A stretch of 64,000 nt of DNA from assembly GCA_016191165.1 (NCBI GenBank), contig JACPPF010000137.1, positions 1 to 64,000 of the forward strand, in the 5' to 3' direction. This stretch comes from Planctomycetota bacterium (GTDB lineage: Bacteria > Planctomycetota > Planctomycetia > Gemmatales > Gemmataceae). A program made the translations under genes and the position numbers. Every line of letters starts with the position of its first letter. Within the stretch, counting starts at the first letter, position 1. Positions 17,627-26,568 of the stretch are shown in pieces. Below the pieces are notes generated by a model. It worked only from the letters and a program-made list of their open reading frames with translations, searched no databases and was not told the origin of the DNA.

Positions 17627-18871
17627 TCACTTTCCATTCCAATAAATCCGCACATTATGCGTCTGCCTCCCCACGGCAACGATGTCGATACGTCCGTCGC
17701 CGTCGAGGTCCGCCGCGGCAAGGTCCTCGACCGCGACGCCGCCGTGGTCGAGGATTTGGCGTTGCCAGCGTTCGCCTTTTTCATCCAGAGCCTTGTAGAT
17801 GCGCACGCCGCGGCGGAGGATATTCTTGTCGGCCTTGGCGGGGTCGTCGCGCACGCCGATGATGAGTTCGTCGGCGCCATCCCCGTCGAGGTCGGCGCAC
17901 CAGACGCCATGCCCCCAGCGGAGCTGGGCGTCGATCACGTGGCGTTGCCAGAGTTGCGCTGGATCGGTGGGTTCGGTGTAGACGACGACCTGATTGCCAT
18001 GCCAGGGTTCGATGGTGGCGATGAATTTCTTGCCGTTCTTGAGCTTGCCCTGTTTGATCTCGCTGGCGCCGCGTTTGCCCTTGGGGTTTTCCTGGTTGCC
18101 CGTGCCGAGGTGTCGCCGATTCCATTTGCCCGCGCCAAACGACAACAGGTTGACGCCCTCGTAGCTGGCCAGGAGGATGTCATGCCTTTTGCCCTTCGGC
18201 GCCTCCAGCGGCCAGAAGTTATGGGCGACGTGCAGGCTGGCGTCGAGCACCTCGGGCATCCAGCGATCCTTCGTGGGATCGTTGGGAATGCGATAGGCGG
18301 TGACGCGCAGCGGGGCCTCCATGAAGTTGTTCTTCGCGCTGCTGTTGCGCCCGAACAGGGGAACCGAGATCAACGACTGCTTCCCCTTCCCGTCGATGTC
18401 GGCGAAGCGAACGCGATGGATGGTCGGCTCGGTGTCGATGGGATAGACGGTCCACGGTTCCGCCAGCGTCTTGCCGCGCTTGAGCCACTGGAGCGTGCCG
18501 CTGGTCTTGGTGTTGGCGGGCGCCCAGTGAGCGCCCAGGGCGAAGTCGACCTTGCCGTCGCCGTCGATGTCGTAAGGCGCGATGCAAACGTTGTCGGCGA
18601 CGGTCACCGCGCCGATGATGGTGCGCATCTTCCAGGTCGGGTTCTCGAACCAGATGACGCGCCTGGAATCGACCACGACGATATCCTTCTTGCCGTCGCC
18701 GTTGACATCCACGAGCGTGACCGCGTATCCCACGGTGAGTTTCTCCGGCAATTCCTGCATCTTGAATGACGCGAACGGTTTCGGTTTCTCCCCGGCCCCG
18801 AACGCGCGATTGGTTGCCAGCGAGACCCAGACGGCGATGCCGAGCGAAAGCACGGCGATGATTTTCTTCAT
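17627..18871 (-). CDS. Exported FG-GAP/VCBS repeat protein
   Basis: 414 residues from ATG 18871 (AAGGAA upstream, signal peptide MKKIIAVLSLGIAVWVS). The mature part is a series of DVNGDGKKDIVV, DIDGDGKVDFAL, DLDGDGADELII and DLDGDGRIDIVA motifs, spaced as in seven-bladed FG-GAP beta-propellers that bind Ca2+ in the Asp-rich loops. It ends just after the last blade. Proteins of this kind are widespread in planctomycetes and probably bind carbohydrates or proteins outside the cell. The neighbour upstream on the same strand is a multiheme cytochrome, 271 bp away. Confidence 0.75.
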   Translation of the reverse strand: MKKIIAVLSLGIAVWVSLATNRAFGAGEKPKPFASFKMQELPEKLTVGYAVTLVDVNGDGKKDIVVVDSRRVIWFENPTWKMRTIIGAVTVADNVCIAPYDIDGDGKVDFALGAHWAPANTKTSGTLQWLKRGKTLAEPWTVYPIDTEPTIHRVRFADIDGKGKQSLISVPLFGRNSSAKNNFMEAPLRVTAYRIPNDPTKDRWMPEVLDASLHVAHNFWPLEAPKGKRHDILLASYEGVNLLSFGAGKWNRRHLGTGNQENPKGKRGASEIKQGKLKNGKKFIATIEPWHGNQVVVYTEPTDPAQLWQRHVIDAQLRWGHGVWCADLDGDGADELIIGVRDDPAKADKNILRRGVRIYKALDEKGERWQRQILDHGGVAVEDLAAADLDGDGRIDIVAVGRQTHNVRIYWNGK

Positions 18872-19142
18872 GGTTGGCGTTCCTTTCATTCGGTTGTTTG
18901 CATTCCTCATTCCCGGGCTCTACCGGGGAACGCACGGTTTGCCAGGCGCCGCCTCGCAGCTGGGCCTGGAAACCAGGGAAAATGAGTGTAACAGGACCAC
19001 GCCGCAAGGAAAGGAAAATCGCCGCGCTTCTCGGTTGCGGCATAGTGTATTTGACTTATACGGCGATAAACGCCGTTCCTACTTTCACTGGGTTATTTGC
19101 GCTTTCCGCGGTGAATAATTGCGAGCGGAACGCTCGGGCTGA

Positions 19143-20867
19143 TTATTTCAACAGCGCTCCAATCGCACCGAAGCGCTTACGAAACTCAGCGGGCTGATAG
19201 GATGACACGAACGGCAGGACGATGTGAAGATCGACTTCCTCAGTCGTGCGCCGCTGGCCGCCGACGACGATGGTCGCCTTGCGGTATTTGCGCAGATCAA
19301 GCAGCAACGTGTCCTTGCCCATCGGCTCCAACAGCGCGTGTACTTTCTTGGCGCCGGGATACTCGGAGCGGAGTTCCTTGTCAATCACGTTGTAGGCCCA
19401 GACGAGCTGGCGGGCGGATTCATAGTCGAGGGTCTCCCTGGAACCAGTCGCGATGATGTCTTTCAGGATCGCGATGCCGTCGTCCTTGTCGAGCGGTTTT
19501 TTCTCGATTTCCAGCCCCTTCTCGCGCAGCCAGGCGGCGGCCAGCCGGGCGGCCTTGCTCGCCGCGAGTTGATCGCCAAACGGCTTGCGATAGATCGCGT
19601 CGCGCAGGTTGGCGAACGGGGCATCCACGTCGCCCCGAGAAACGCCGGCGTTTTTGAGGGCGATCCGCGCCAGGGCGAAAGGCCAATCGTGCAGCGCCGG
19701 TCGGCCTGGGATTTTGCCCGCGGGTTTGCGCTCCTGTCGCCAGGACGGACTCTTCAATTCGTGATGGCAGGCGTAGCAATCGAAGGCCGCGAATTCAGGC
19801 CAGGCGGGCCGGCGCACCGGGCTCTTGACTTCCTCATCGGCGAGCTGGCTCACCTGACGCAAGTATTCACTCGCCGTGATGACCGCGCCGACCAGCATGG
19901 AACGTGTACGCGGCAATCCATCCCGCTTGTATGCCTTCCTGGCGTAAAGTTCATCCTTGGTGTGTTCCACAAACAGTTCGCGAACCTGCTTCGACTTGGC
20001 GGAAAATTCCACCCAGTGCCCTGGCATCTGCTGAGTGAACGTTTCCACTTCAAAGCCCGGCAGCGGCGGATGGCCCGCGGCGAACATCTCGTGCGTGACA
20101 ATTCGGCCCAGTTCCACGTCGCCGAGATGGCACGATACGCACAACTTCGTCTTCGACGCCGGCGAGCGGACATCGTAGAACCCGTACTGGGACTGCTTCT
20201 CCCGGGGTGATTTGAAACGCCAGGCTTGTTCGTAGGGCGGCTTCGGCGCAATCTGGTGCGGGTCCATCCAGCCCAGCAGCACCACCTTGTCCGAGCGGTA
20301 ATCGCCGGACGGACCGTGGCAGCCCTCGCAGCTGACGCCCAGGTTGATGTCGAGGTCTTTTTCCAGATCGCGATGGACCAGCCCGTCCTTCCCTGGCTTC
20401 ATCCTGGAAAGCGGGAAACCGGTATGGCACGCCAGACAGCGCGGGTCGCGGTGAACCTCCGCGACGCCGAGCAGCTTGCCCATGCTCTTGGAGCGTTCGT
20501 TGAGCAGGACCGCGTAGGCCTGGCCGTGCTTGTCCTTTTCAGCCCAGATAGGGTATTCTTTGTATAGCACCCATTGCTCTTTCATCAGCGCCAGCTTGGC
20601 GCCGCCGGGAAGCACGATGTCGCCGGTGACGCCGCTGTTGTGACAGCGGACGCATTCCCGAAAGCCGACATGGCGGCGCTCGGGCCTGGGCTGGTCCGGG
20701 TTCTTCTCCTGCGCACCCGTCACGCCGCCTTGCCAGTCACGGCCGAAGGACGTTTGATTCATGCCCAAATAAACCGACGTCGGCGCGGCGAAAGCAACCA
20801 CGAGCCACATGGCGGTCGAACGAGTGAAACGCATGGGGCGTCCTGTTGATGAACCGTGGTCAATCAT
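19143..20867 (-). CDS. Pentaheme c-type cytochrome (c554-like), downstream paralogue
   Basis: 574 residues. Five CxxCH heme sites: CVRCH (72-76), CLACH (143-147), CEGCH (179-183), CVSCH (242-246) and CYACH (363-367). The spacing and CHGP/AAGHP/MPGHW motifs match the planctomycete cytochrome c554-type family. The ATG at 20867 overlaps the stop of the upstream paralogue as ATGA, which suggests translational coupling. An alternative ATG at 20834 (MRFTRST) has CAGGA upstream and would place the signal peptide at the N-terminus. Expected to be periplasmic, with multiheme electron transfer. The C-terminal 200 residues after the last heme are helical and poorly conserved between the pair. Confidence 0.75.
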   Translation of the reverse strand: MIDHGSSTGRPMRFTRSTAMWLVVAFAAPTSVYLGMNQTSFGRDWQGGVTGAQEKNPDQPRPERRHVGFRECVRCHNSGVTGDIVLPGGAKLALMKEQWVLYKEYPIWAEKDKHGQAYAVLLNERSKSMGKLLGVAEVHRDPRCLACHTGFPLSRMKPGKDGLVHRDLEKDLDINLGVSCEGCHGPSGDYRSDKVVLLGWMDPHQIAPKPPYEQAWRFKSPREKQSQYGFYDVRSPASKTKLCVSCHLGDVELGRIVTHEMFAAGHPPLPGFEVETFTQQMPGHWVEFSAKSKQVRELFVEHTKDELYARKAYKRDGLPRTRSMLVGAVITASEYLRQVSQLADEEVKSPVRRPAWPEFAAFDCYACHHELKSPSWRQERKPAGKIPGRPALHDWPFALARIALKNAGVSRGDVDAPFANLRDAIYRKPFGDQLAASKAARLAAAWLREKGLEIEKKPLDKDDGIAILKDIIATGSRETLDYESARQLVWAYNVIDKELRSEYPGAKKVHALLEPMGKDTLLLDLRKYRKATIVVGGQRRTTEEVDLHIVLPFVSSYQPAEFRKRFGAIGALLK

Positions 20868-22228
20868 TTTCGAGGCAACTCAAGGCGGCGACGGAGCGTG
20901 AGCGGATCAAACTCACGAACGGATAATCCCGTGGTTGGCGCGCGCGGTCCATTTCCCAGAGCACGGCGCAAGGGCTCCAGCCCGAGGTGGATTTGCATCC
21001 GCTCATCGTACGGGCCATCGTGCCGGGTGGTTTGCTCTGCAACGAGCTGAAGAAAGGCAACCTCCAGCGAGGCGTCGCGGATGGTCCGCCCATCCAGCCT
21101 GGCGATCGCCGCGCGAAGCATCGCGGCGGCCTGGGTTGCATGCTTGGCCGCTGGAATGCGCCTGGCAGGCCCGGCATCCATGATTTTTTGCAACTCCGCA
21201 AGAACGGTGCGGACCTCCGCGCGCGCCGGCGCCCTGAGGGCATCCAGTGACATCGGCGTCAACGCGACATGATGGCCCCACGACAGGCTGCCCGGCTTTC
21301 GGCCCCGTTGAGCGCTTTTGCTTTTCGGCCTGGACGGCCACAAATCGTGATGGCAGGCGGCACAATCGAAATCGGCAAACTCGGGCCAGGTCTTTTTCTG
21401 ATCGCCAGCGCGATCGGCAAGCAATTCCAGCGCGGCATGCGCGGTCACGAGTTGGCCGACCAGCCAGGCCCGCGCCTCAAATTCCGCCTGGCCTCGCTGC
21501 GCGTCCCTGCCATCGGCCCGCGCGCGATTGACGCGGGCGTAGTCCTTGCCAGCCGACCAATGGCCAGGCATGGCGCCGTGGTAGGCGGCGAACTCGAAAT
21601 GCAAACGAGGATGCCCCGCGGCAATCAAGTCGTGATCGACTTCCATCCCCGGCGCGCCGACGTGGCAGGCCACGCAAACCTGCGCTCGGCCCACGAGCGA
21701 TTGCGTATCGTTCATGCCGAGTTGTTTCTTCCGCGCCGGTGATTTGCGTTGCCAGGCGTCGAGGTGATGAATCGGCAGCCAGCGTTTCGCAGGCCCGTGG
21801 CAGCTCTCGCAGCTGACGCCGTCGGTCTTGAAATACGCAGGCGCTGAAGGCGAGGCCGATCCGAATTCCGGCGCGACATGACACCCCAGGCAACGCCGAT
21901 CGTCCTGCGCCGGCGTCGCGGTTTGGCGATTTTTTTGGATGCGCGCCGAGCGTTCGTCAAACAGGGTCTCATGGGCTTTCGCATGGCGATCCCGCGCCAT
22001 CCAGGTGGTGAATTCACTCCCCGTCGCGCCCCGGGCGAAATTCGCATTGTGACAGGCCGACGCGGAACAGGAACCTGCGCCCACGAATTGAACGGCGCTC
22101 CCGGAGCCCGCTTCGCGCTGTTCGTTGGCAGCCACCGAATGAGGCGCGGGCAATCGCCGCACGCCGATGCAAACGCCGGCGATGGCGATAGCGAGCAACC
22201 AGAAGCGACGGTCCAACGGACTCTTCAT
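20864..22228 (-). CDS. Multiheme c-type cytochrome (c554-like), upstream paralogue
   Basis: 454 residues from ATG 22228, where a signal anchor begins (FWLLAIAIAGVCIGV); the longer frame to 22384 runs through an intergenic repeat. Heme sites CLGCH (113-117), CESCH (140-144), CVACH (185-189) and CAACH (289-293) align with those of the next gene. The first site is CSASACH (54-60), a CX4CH spacing in place of CXXCH. The shared blocks CHGP, AAGHP and PGHW show that the two genes arose by duplication. Predicted to be periplasmic, perhaps membrane-anchored. Whether the CX4CH site binds heme cannot be told from sequence. Confidence 0.72.
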   Translation of the reverse strand: MKSPLDRRFWLLAIAIAGVCIGVRRLPAPHSVAANEQREAGSGSAVQFVGAGSCSASACHNANFARGATGSEFTTWMARDRHAKAHETLFDERSARIQKNRQTATPAQDDRRCLGCHVAPEFGSASPSAPAYFKTDGVSCESCHGPAKRWLPIHHLDAWQRKSPARKKQLGMNDTQSLVGRAQVCVACHVGAPGMEVDHDLIAAGHPRLHFEFAAYHGAMPGHWSAGKDYARVNRARADGRDAQRGQAEFEARAWLVGQLVTAHAALELLADRAGDQKKTWPEFADFDCAACHHDLWPSRPKSKSAQRGRKPGSLSWGHHVALTPMSLDALRAPARAEVRTVLAELQKIMDAGPARRIPAAKHATQAAAMLRAAIARLDGRTIRDASLEVAFLQLVAEQTTRHDGPYDERMQIHLGLEPLRRALGNGPRAPTTGLSVREFDPLTLRRRLELPRK

Positions 22229-22255
22229 GAGGCGCCTGACCAACAAGAAATCCCA

Positions 22256-22323
22256 GAGCCGCCAGGCTTGTCCCGGCCGTGTTCCCTCGGAGTTGCACCG
22301 CCGGGACAAGCCCGGCGGCTCGC
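22256..22323. repeat. REP-like inverted repeat upstream of the cytochrome pair
   Basis: Arms 22256-22276 and 22301-22321 pair over 21 bases with one mismatch. The right arm and its flank (26 bases, 22298-22323) recur identically at 32978-33003. It lies 28 bp upstream of the cytochrome start, so it would be in the 5' leader if the promoter is further out. Confidence 0.55.
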
Positions 22324-22426
22324 CTGGGCGCATGCACGTTCCGATGGTCCCTGAATCATCGCCGCGCGGCGGTCGCCTTGTCAAGGGAATATCGAGGCCT
22401 GAGCACCCGTTCGGACCAAGGATGCG

Positions 22427-23197
22427 CTAAAACTCGTAGGTCGTGCCGAACTGAGCGATTTCGAGGTTCGGCAGGCCATGCGCCAACAGCTCGCGGGCCA
22501 CCTGGTCGCGCAAGCGAGCGCGCAGATGCACGGCGAAAAATCGGGTCGGACGCTGGAGCTTGCGCGCCTCCGCCACGAACTGCGCGGGCGTCAGGTGCTT
22601 GGTCAGGCGCGCCAGATCGGCCAGCTCGTCCGGGAACGTGGCTTCCAGAAACACGGCCTGGAGGTTTGCCATTCGATTCGCGGCCGCCCAGATCGCCTCG
22701 GTCGGCGCGGTGTCCGAACTGATCACGATGCCGCTCGTTGCATCCTCAATGAGAAAACCCAGCGTTGGCACCACATGATCGACGGCGATCGGCGTGACGC
22801 GCATTCCCCCCGCCACGACCACCTGCCCGTTCCGGAGCGTCTCGAGCTTCAAAAACGGCACGCCAGCGCTGGTCAAGTCAAGGAAATTCGGCCACAGTCG
22901 GCCATTGAACACATCGAACCGCAGACATTCCTGCACGGCCTCGCTGGCGTAGACGGTAACCGGACTTTCGGTCAGTCCGATGATGTTTTCCAAAAAGAGT
23001 GGCAAGGAAGCAAGGTGGTCGATGTGGCTGTGCGAAAGAAAAAGATGCTGGACGGCCGCCTGGTCCCGGGGGGCGCCATGAAACCCGAGCGACCCGGCGT
23101 CGAAAGCGACGCGGTCGTTGACAAGGAACGACGTGGCATATTGGTGTAGCGCGGCGCCAGGCTCGGCCAGCGCCGAGGGGAGAAGGGTAATCTTCAT
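22427..23197 (-). CDS. MBL-fold metallohydrolase, class II phosphodiesterase-like
   Basis: 256 residues. The metal-binding motif is SHSHIDH (55-61), followed by an Asp in VISSDT and HLRAR near the C-terminus where the last ligand is expected. The layout (short strand-rich N-terminus, FDAGS, SHSHIDHLASL) resembles PDE1/CpdP-type cyclic-nucleotide phosphodiesterases of the MBL fold. There is no signal peptide. It is the last gene of a four-gene minus-strand run and starts 37 bp after the aminotransferase. The substrate is not certain; RNase Z-like activity is an alternative. Confidence 0.7.
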   Translation of the reverse strand: MKITLLPSALAEPGAALHQYATSFLVNDRVAFDAGSLGFHGAPRDQAAVQHLFLSHSHIDHLASLPLFLENIIGLTESPVTVYASEAVQECLRFDVFNGRLWPNFLDLTSAGVPFLKLETLRNGQVVVAGGMRVTPIAVDHVVPTLGFLIEDATSGIVISSDTAPTEAIWAAANRMANLQAVFLEATFPDELADLARLTKHLTPAQFVAEARKLQRPTRFFAVHLRARLRDQVARELLAHGLPNLEIAQFGTTYEF

Positions 23198-23234
23198 GGT
23201 GCAATGCCCGTGCCGGGTTCAGGCGAAACCGCCG

Positions 23235-24389
23235 TCAGCCAACCATTTTAGCCCGGATCAACGCCGCGTGCGCCTGGAGGCGACGTATCGCCTGTGCCAG
23301 TTGGCTTATGGCTTCCTCCCCTTCGAGCAAGATGGGATGGTGCAACTGCACGCAACCGGCATGAGCGCGACTCGCCTCCGCCAACGGCGATCCCTGGCGA
23401 TAACGCTTCGGCGACCGGGCCCGATGGGCGACGGCGAAGCCCTCATCCACCGCAAAACCCTCCGCCTGCATGGCAGCCAGAAACAACCCGCGCGGCAACG
23501 CGAATCGTTCCTCATCGAGCTGGAAGCCCAGCTTGTAGAACGCAGGCAACCCTTCTTCGTCCGCCGCCACCACGGGCCGCAGGCCAGGAATGTCGCCGAG
23601 CACCGCACACAGAGCTTGCACGTTGCGCCAGCGCAGGGCGTTACGTTCGGCGAGTTTTTCCAGTTGAGGCACAATCAGGGCGGCCTGCAATTCCGACATG
23701 GGGCAGACGATATTGCCCGCGCGCATCAAGTGATTGCGCGCCCTTTGCGCGACGGCGGCGTCCGCGGTCAACAACGCGCCGCCCCGCCCGGCGCTGAGCA
23801 GCTTGGAGCCGCCGAAGCTCAGGACCCCGACGTCGCCCCAGGTTCCCGCCCGGCATCCATCGATGCAGGCGCCGGTCGCCTGCGCAGCGTCTTCCAGGAC
23901 GAGCAAGCCTTTCTCACGGGCCAGGGTCGTCAGTTCGCGCAGGGCGACGCGGCCGCCGTGCAAGTGGGACGCCAGGATCGCCTTCGTCGTCGGACCAATC
24001 GCGGCGCGGACGGCAGGGATCGACAGGTTCCAGGTGCGCGGATCGATTTCGACGAGCACGGGCGTGGCGCCCACCGCGTGGATGCTGAGGAAGTTTCCCG
24101 GGTAGTCGTAGTCGGCGAGAATGACTTCGTCGCCCGGCCCAATCTGAAGGGCGCGCAAACCCAGCTCCACGGCGTAGTTGCCGCTGCCGCACGGGAGGAC
24201 GTGAGGGATGGTGAAAAACTCGCGCAAGCGCGTTTCGAGATGTTCGGTTTGTCCCGCCAGGTACTTACCCCACCAGCCGTCGCGATGGGCTCGCTCCAGC
24301 ACGTCGCGAATTTCAGGGTCTGGAGCCGGCCAGGGCGGCGGGCCCTGGGGCCGAAGCGCGGCGCCGCCCAAAATCGCAGGCAAGTTCAT
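23235..24389 (-). CDS. DegT/DnrJ/EryC1/StrS-family PLP aminotransferase
   Basis: 384 residues from ATG 24389; the first 19 residues of the longer frame have no family match. PLP motifs are clear: CGSGNYAVELGLRAL (67-81, phosphate site), LEDAAQ (166-170, pyridine-N Asp167) and FGGSKLLSAGRGG (192-204, Schiff-base Lys196). Members transaminate keto-sugars on nucleotide carriers, or act as dehydratases in sugar biosynthesis. No nucleotide-sugar genes are next to it. It lies between an LptF/LptG-like permease and an MBL hydrolase, hinting at an envelope glycoconjugate function, but this is inference. Confidence 0.8.
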   Translation of the reverse strand: MNLPAILGGAALRPQGPPPWPAPDPEIRDVLERAHRDGWWGKYLAGQTEHLETRLREFFTIPHVLPCGSGNYAVELGLRALQIGPGDEVILADYDYPGNFLSIHAVGATPVLVEIDPRTWNLSIPAVRAAIGPTTKAILASHLHGGRVALRELTTLAREKGLLVLEDAAQATGACIDGCRAGTWGDVGVLSFGGSKLLSAGRGGALLTADAAVAQRARNHLMRAGNIVCPMSELQAALIVPQLEKLAERNALRWRNVQALCAVLGDIPGLRPVVAADEEGLPAFYKLGFQLDEERFALPRGLFLAAMQAEGFAVDEGFAVAHRARSPKRYRQGSPLAEASRAHAGCVQLHHPILLEGEEAISQLAQAIRRLQAHAALIRAKMVG

Positions 24390-24461
24390 GGTGGGTTCCC
24401 GGGATGCCGGCTCGAGCGCCGGTTGACCTGCACTTGTTCTACACATCCCGTGCGCATTCCG

Positions 24462-25589
24462 CTACGTATGTACTTCCGAATACATCACGCACGCGATCGG
24501 GCCAAACACGAGCACCGGCAGCCAGGCCGAGAGGGCCGGCGAGAGGATTTTCACCTGTTCCTTGGCGAGATACTGGCAGGTGAAAATCGCGATGAAGAAG
24601 ACGACGCACAGGATCAAGCACAGGCCGGCGCTGATGAAGATATTGCGGTTCTGATCACGCAAGATCACCGACAGACCCATCAGCACCAGGATGATGCCGA
24701 CGACGGGCCGGGTCATGCGCGTGTGAAACGCCACCGCGAGATTGCTGAGCAAGAGCTGCTGGTTATTGGGCCGATCCAGTTCCTTGAGCAGCCGGGACGT
24801 CGGGAGATACAGAAACCAGTTCTTGACGCGCAAGAGCGTGTCGAGATCGACGTCCACGGTCCTCAGAAAATAGGCGCCGTCCCCCAGGGGCGTGAGGACG
24901 TCATCGGACGACTCCACCCAGTTGGGCAGGCTCGCCGGATGGGCGTTCTTCAAGAGCCAGCCGCCCGAGCGTTGATCCCCCTCGGTCCTCGGAATGTACT
25001 GCGCCTCCGGGGCCTGCAACATGCGCATCGAGCCCTGGCCTAGTTCCTTGGGAATGACGGCGACAAACTGCTTGACCAGTTTCTCCTTCTTGACCGCGCT
25101 GCGGCCGTCGACGAAGACGCCGTTCAAGTCCCAGGTTCCCTTGACGTCGCTTTCCTTGACTCCTTCGGTGTTGCGGCGGTTCTCCAGCATCCAGACGTCG
25201 ATATTCGGCAAACCATATTCCTGATTGGCGACCACCAACCCCATCATGGCGAAGGCGCACAACAGCACCGGCTGAACCACGCGCCGCGTTGAAACCCCGG
25301 CGGATAAGAGCGGCAGGAGCTCGTTGTTCCGCTGCATCCAGGCCACTGTGAACATGCCCGCCAGCAGGACGACCGATTCACAAAGCCGATCGAAAATCTG
25401 AAACGACTTGTAGCCGTAATAAACGGAGATGAATCGGGCCAGGGACGCGAAATCCTTGCGCCCGGCCATGAAGTCTTCGAGGTTGATGAACAGATCGATG
25501 ACGATGAACAGGCCCATCAAGCTCATCAGGCAGAAGGCGTAGGCCTTGATGTAGCTGAATACCATCTGGCGGTCGAGGATTGTGAACAT
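24462..25589 (-). CDS. LptF/LptG-family permease
   Basis: 375 residues from ATG 25589; the longer frame overlaps the neighbouring phosphatase gene. Three N-terminal membrane helices (about 15-35, 60-85, 100-120), a large periplasmic beta-rich domain (about 125-275), and three C-terminal helices match the YjgP/YjgQ architecture. MQRNNELLPLLSAGVS in the second cytoplasmic loop is the typical coupling-helix signature that contacts LptB. In Gram-negative cells, LptF and LptG extract lipopolysaccharide with the LptB ATPase. Only one permease gene is present here and no lptB/lptC lies beside it, so it may dimerise with itself or with a product encoded elsewhere. Confidence 0.8.
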   Translation of the reverse strand: MFTILDRQMVFSYIKAYAFCLMSLMGLFIVIDLFINLEDFMAGRKDFASLARFISVYYGYKSFQIFDRLCESVVLLAGMFTVAWMQRNNELLPLLSAGVSTRRVVQPVLLCAFAMMGLVVANQEYGLPNIDVWMLENRRNTEGVKESDVKGTWDLNGVFVDGRSAVKKEKLVKQFVAVIPKELGQGSMRMLQAPEAQYIPRTEGDQRSGGWLLKNAHPASLPNWVESSDDVLTPLGDGAYFLRTVDVDLDTLLRVKNWFLYLPTSRLLKELDRPNNQQLLLSNLAVAFHTRMTRPVVGIILVLMGLSVILRDQNRNIFISAGLCLILCVVFFIAIFTCQYLAKEQVKILSPALSAWLPVLVFGPIACVMYSEVHT

Positions 25590-25686
25590 GCCATCATCCG
25601 ATTCGTGGAGCCTACTGGCCCCCCGGAGCAAGCCGAGGGGTGGAATCGAGTCACCCGCGGCATGCGCCGGGGGCCATTTGGCGATT

Positions 25687-26382
25687 TCATTTTCGCCGGG
25701 ACACCGGGTTCGCGGGCACCGCGGGGCCCGAGGGTCGCTTCGCGGCGCGCGGCTGGTATTGCAACACATATTGCAGGATGTAGTCGTTCGAATCATTGGC
25801 GGTAAAGTGCCCGAAGCCGTGGGCGCGCAACTCGCGCATCGCCTCGTCGCGGCTCCAGCCGTCATATTCCATGCGGTAGACCGCCGCCATGACGCCCGTG
25901 CGATGCAGCCCCGCCTTGCAGTGAATCAACACCGGGTACGATTCCTCTTTGTCCATGATGGCGAGGAATTCCTCAATCGCCTTGATCGGCTTGCGATTGC
26001 CATAATATTCGTGCGACACGTCAACGAAGATGAACTTGAAATCGACGCCCAGGCTTTTGCACAGCTCGCTTTCCTTGATCGTGGCTGAATGGAAGCGATT
26101 GGCCCGAAGCGAAGGATCGGGATTTTCATCCCAGAAGCTGATCACCGTCTTGATCTTGAGCCGCTCGATCGCATCGCGAAACCCGTCGGCCGTCAAACAA
26201 CCGCTGCGATAGAACCGGCCTTCCACGATCGGACGCAGCCGCTTGGTGTGCTCGAGGGAAAATCGGTAATACAGGTAGGGAGCGTAAACCATGAAGCCCG
26301 CCAGGGCCAATCCAGCGGCCCACCGAGCCCAGTCGCATTTGCGCACGACGTCACCTCGTGAAAAAGACATCCTGTCCTGCAC
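25687..26382 (-). CDS. Membrane-anchored protein tyrosine/dual-specificity phosphatase-like
   Basis: 231 residues. A single membrane helix (about 20-38) is followed by a compact phosphatase domain with the signature HCKAGLHRTG (154-163; nucleophile Cys155, Arg161), and an Asp in VDVSHEYYG (121) placed as a possible general acid. The fold order resembles Siw14/atypical DSP enzymes, which hydrolyse phosphotyrosine or inositol pyrophosphates. An alternative ATG is at 26370. It heads the minus-strand run with the permease and aminotransferase and is divergent from the zinc-ribbon gene across a 186-bp promoter region. Confidence 0.75.
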   Translation of the reverse strand: MQDRMSFSRGDVVRKCDWARWAAGLALAGFMVYAPYLYYRFSLEHTKRLRPIVEGRFYRSGCLTADGFRDAIERLKIKTVISFWDENPDPSLRANRFHSATIKESELCKSLGVDFKFIFVDVSHEYYGNRKPIKAIEEFLAIMDKEESYPVLIHCKAGLHRTGVMAAVYRMEYDGWSRDEAMRELRAHGFGHFTANDSNDYILQYVLQYQPRAAKRPSGPAVPANPVSRRK

Positions 26383-26568
26383 GCCATCATGCCTGGTACC
26401 GCGTATTTTCGCAAGCCCGATTCAAACGCCTGCGGGCATGCCGGAAGCCCTGAATCGCCTTGGGCGGGCGCGCCTTTCGTGTCCAACCACGGCGCTCGCA
26501 GTATACTACCAACGAAAAGTTTCGCTTGACAGACGACCCTTCGAGGCTTGCCGCGAGGAATCCATCCC

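Noticed and set aside
23118-25043. A 641-codon plus-strand open frame
   Set aside because: It overlaps the MBL, DegT and LptF/LptG genes on the other strand, which have complete catalytic motifs.
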